The notes below the pieces were generated by a model, which worked only from the letters and a program-made list of their open reading frames with translations, searched no databases and was not told the DNA's origin. Source: CALAED01 sp035765195 (GTDB taxonomy: Bacteria > Actinomycetota > Actinomycetes > Streptosporangiales > Streptosporangiaceae). Taken from it: DNA of 64,000 bases. Positions within the stretch are counted from its first letter, which is position 1. Each line of letters begins with the position of its first letter. The translations under genes were made by a program, and so were the position numbers. Below are positions 62,616-64,000 of the stretch, piece after piece. The stretch lies in the NCBI GenBank assembly GCA_035765195.1, contig DASTYC010000004.1, positions 1 to 64,000 on the forward strand. Direction: 5' to 3'.

Positions 62616-62900
62616 TCATCGTCCGGGCCTCTTGACTTGGGGGGCAGTGTCTTCGACGTCTCTGTCCCCGTTGCTATCAGCTACGTTGTCGCTATGGGGC
62701 CTTTGGTTTCTTTCGCTGCCCGTTGGACGATCCTCGTCCGGCAATGTTATCCAAGGATCTGAATTAATGATTTGGTTGAACAATTTCTTGGATATAGATC
62801 TGACGTTAATCTGTAGTGTCGCACCATCGGGAAATTCGAGAAACAGATTATCGGGCTGGTTAAGGGTTTGGCCAACAGATTGAATAGGGCCGTGGCGGGC
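62616..62900 (-). CDS. Possible small hypothetical protein or gene remnant
   Basis: The minus-strand frame reads NQPDNLFLEFPDGATLQINV, then RSISKKLFNQIINSDPWITL, which looks like real protein in composition and has lower-GC codons. A start is unclear because the frame runs upstream into the integrase remnant on the other strand. It may be a decayed gene inside the element. Confidence 0.3.
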   Translation of the reverse strand, partial: ARHGPIQSVGQTLNQPDNLFLEFPDGATLQINVRSISKKLFNQIINSDPWITLPDEDRPTGSERNQRPHSDNVADSNGDRDVEDTAPQVKRPGR

Positions 62901-62911
62901 TATGAATTGGC

Positions 62912-63160
62912 GTATCTGATTTTCGCCTCGATGTCTCGGGCGAGAAGCCGGCGGAGCCGCTACCGCATGCGCGGCTGCATGACCTGCGGCACATTCACGC
63001 AACGACGCTCCTGCTGGCTGGAGTCCCCGTGCACGTGGTGGCGGCCCGGCTCGGGCACGCTGACCCCGCGATCACGCTCCGCGTCTACGCTCACGTGATC
63101 AACGAACAGCTTGTCGAGGCGGCGGACATCTTCGCGCAGCGGATCAAGGGCGCCGCCTAG
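62912..63160 (+). pseudogene. Tyrosine integrase C-terminal remnant at the right end of the element
   Basis: The plus-strand frame ending at TAG 63158-63160 reads PHARLHDLRHIHATTLLLAG (HxxR box), then VPVHVVAARLGHADPAITLR (GHxxxxxT) and VYAHVINEQLVEAADIFAQR, which holds the catalytic Tyr. The N-terminal two thirds of the gene are missing. It abuts the right att site and was presumably the integrase that inserted this element into tRNA-Arg. Confidence 0.85.
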
Positions 63161-63168
63161 AGCGGGCT

Positions 63169-63188
63169 GTTAGCAAAGCCGTTAGCAA
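63169..63188 (+). repeat. GTTAGCAA pair, 12-bp period (right att arm)
   Basis: GTTAGCAA at 63169-63176 and 63181-63188 lies 9 bases after the integrase stop and 44 bases before the att core in tRNA-Arg. It mirrors the pair inside the left att site. Confidence 0.6.
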
Positions 63189-63189
63189 A

Positions 63190-63221
63190 AGAGGCCTCTT
63201 CCATGATCGGAAGGGGCCTCT
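63190..63221 (-). terminator. Terminator of tRNA-Arg
   Basis: AGAGGCCTCTTCC (63190-63202) and GGAAGGGGCCTCT (63209-63221) form a 13-bp stem with one G-T pair around a 6-base loop. On the minus strand it is followed by TTTTGC. It starts 9 bases after the tRNA-Arg 3' end. Confidence 0.8.
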
Positions 63222-63229
63222 GACGTGGG

Positions 63230-63302
63230 CGCGCTCGGAGGGATTCGAACCCCCAGCCTTCTGATCCGTAGTCAGATGCTCTATCCGTTGAGCTACGAGC
63301 GC
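63230..63302 (-). tRNA. tRNA-Arg(ACG)
   Basis: The complement folds as a complete 73-nt tRNA: acceptor GCGCTCG/CGAGCGC (7 bp), D arm GCTC...GAGC, anticodon arm TCTGA-CTACGGA-TCAGA with anticodon ACG, T arm with TTCGAAT, discriminator G. CCA is not encoded. The 3' 40 bases are duplicated at 57248-57287. Confidence 0.95.
63232..63271. other. att site inside tRNA-Arg
   Basis: This is the right copy of the 40-bp att repeat. Because the element restored the 3' end of the gene, the tRNA remains intact. Confidence 0.9.
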
Positions 63303-63833
63303 AGTGGCCAAGCCCCGCTGGCCTGCCAACCCGCGGGCCTCGGTGACCTTAGCACAGTCACCCACCGACCATAGGGCATCTGATCCGCTGGGCGACATGG
63401 ACCAGTGTAGGCCACATCGGCCGCCGGCCGTGCCCGTGCTCGGCCGAGAGGACCGGACAACGTGATGCCCTTCACTCACTCAGATCGACAGCGCCGGCCA
63501 CAGTGCGGCGACCGGACGCGGTCAGCTTCCGCGGGGACGTGAGAACAGCCCCTTTCTGGACTTCTGGCTCGTTGCAGGTGCTTAGCTCTGATGAGCGGTG
63601 ATCCATGTCATATTGTTGATGATCTACGTCACCGTAACGATGGACCTGCCGCTCGACTGACCGAAGTCAGGTGCGTTGGTGATCAGGTTATGCAACGGGG
63701 CGCGGCTGGGCGGGCGACCGCGCAGAGCCGCAGGCCCTATCTCGACACTGCCGTTTAGTGGGTCCCGGAGTGCGGCCTCGGCGCGGGCAGCCTTCATGCC
63801 AAAGGCGCACGGAGACCGGTGCGAGGGCTCGGA
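63303..63833. other. Intergenic region right of the tRNA
   Basis: About 530 bases hold the tRNA promoter region and the upstream region of the AraC-type gene. Frames on the minus strand (63624-63995) overlap the AraC gene and look like shadows. No repeat of the att site is present here. Confidence 0.4.
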
Positions 63834-64000
63834 ATGCTGGTGACAGAGTTCAGCACGGGGGTCGTGGAAGCGCCGGAGCGGTTCGCGCTGTGGCAAGAGG
63901 CCACAGCGCGGTCGCACATGCCCAATCGGCTGCGCAGCGACGACCGGGACGACTTCCACGCCAGGATGCGCATTCTGGACTTTGGGGAGGTACAAGTGTC
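63834..64000 (+). CDS. AraC-family transcriptional regulator, N-terminal part (cut by window)
   Basis: The frame from ATG 63834, preceded by GAGGGCTCGGA, reads MLVTEFSTGVVEAPERFALW, then QEATARSHMPNRLRSDDRDD and FHARMRILDFGEVQV to the window edge. This is the start of the AraC-binding-like N-terminal domain typical of actinomycete AraC/XylS regulators (FST...PAERFxxWRE...T). The DNA-binding half lies beyond the window. Confidence 0.75.
   Translation, partial: MLVTEFSTGVVEAPERFALWQEATARSHMPNRLRSDDRDDFHARMRILDFGEVQV

Noticed and set aside
63624..63995. 123-residue minus-strand frame at the right edge
   Set aside because: It lies opposite the AraC-family N-terminus, which has a ribosome site and a recognisable domain start.

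Overview
The window is high-GC actinobacterial DNA. GTG starts, strong GGAGG-type ribosome sites, mycothiol-dependent enzymes, several membrane Ser/Thr kinases and the XRE/DUF397 regulator family point to a filamentous actinomycete, and the gene content looks more like Streptosporangiales than Streptomyces. The genus assignment is inference.

Bases 1-25500 look like ordinary chromosome. They hold the end of a murA-family gene, a large regulator with a degenerate nucleotide-cyclase-like domain, two tandem pairs of Ser/Thr kinases (3080-7011 with Pro-rich extracellular tails; 17658-22189 with PQQ-type beta-propeller tails), an EamA exporter, hisC, an NrtR-like regulator, a flotillin next to a short NfeD-type OB-fold protein, a lipoprotein, PlsC, a small membrane protein, a metallo-hydrolase, an arylamine N-acetyltransferase, and an alkyltransferase-Ada fusion coupled to an ECF sigma factor. 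A mycothiol-dependent enzyme, an SDR and a DnaQ-BRCT exonuclease follow.

From about 25.7 kb the content becomes accessory and defence-like. A tightly coupled three-gene operon (25756-28335) encodes a PD-(D/E)XK-like protein with zinc ribbons, a DUF7662/YaaA-like protein and a GIY-YIG-like protein. I do not recognise it as a described system. After a cluster of HATPase, XRE, DUF397, DUF6082 and DUF6879 genes comes a complete BREX type 2 (Pgl) locus: pglW, pglX, pglY, pglZ, brxD, brxHI (32623-50625), nearly all with 4-base start/stop overlaps. The target-recognition part of pglX is visibly AT-richer than its surroundings.

Bases 50.7-57.2 kb hold an EEP-family phosphatase/nuclease, a DUF574-type methyltransferase, a small secreted protein, a decayed ISL3 transposase, an MrcB_N-DUF3883 putative restriction enzyme preceded by a perfect 12-bp dyad, and a frameshifted tyrosine integrase.

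A 6-kb integrated element lies between a 40-bp att duplicate (57248-57287) and an intact tRNA-Arg(ACG) gene (63230-63302, minus strand). It carries an unknown protein, an HNH endonuclease, a lipoprotein, a membrane protein, an IS5-type remnant and the C-terminus of a second integrase. A third, degenerate att core and four pairs of 12-bp-spaced GTTAGCAA-like repeats suggest successive insertions at this tRNA. An AraC-family gene starts at the right edge and is cut by the window.
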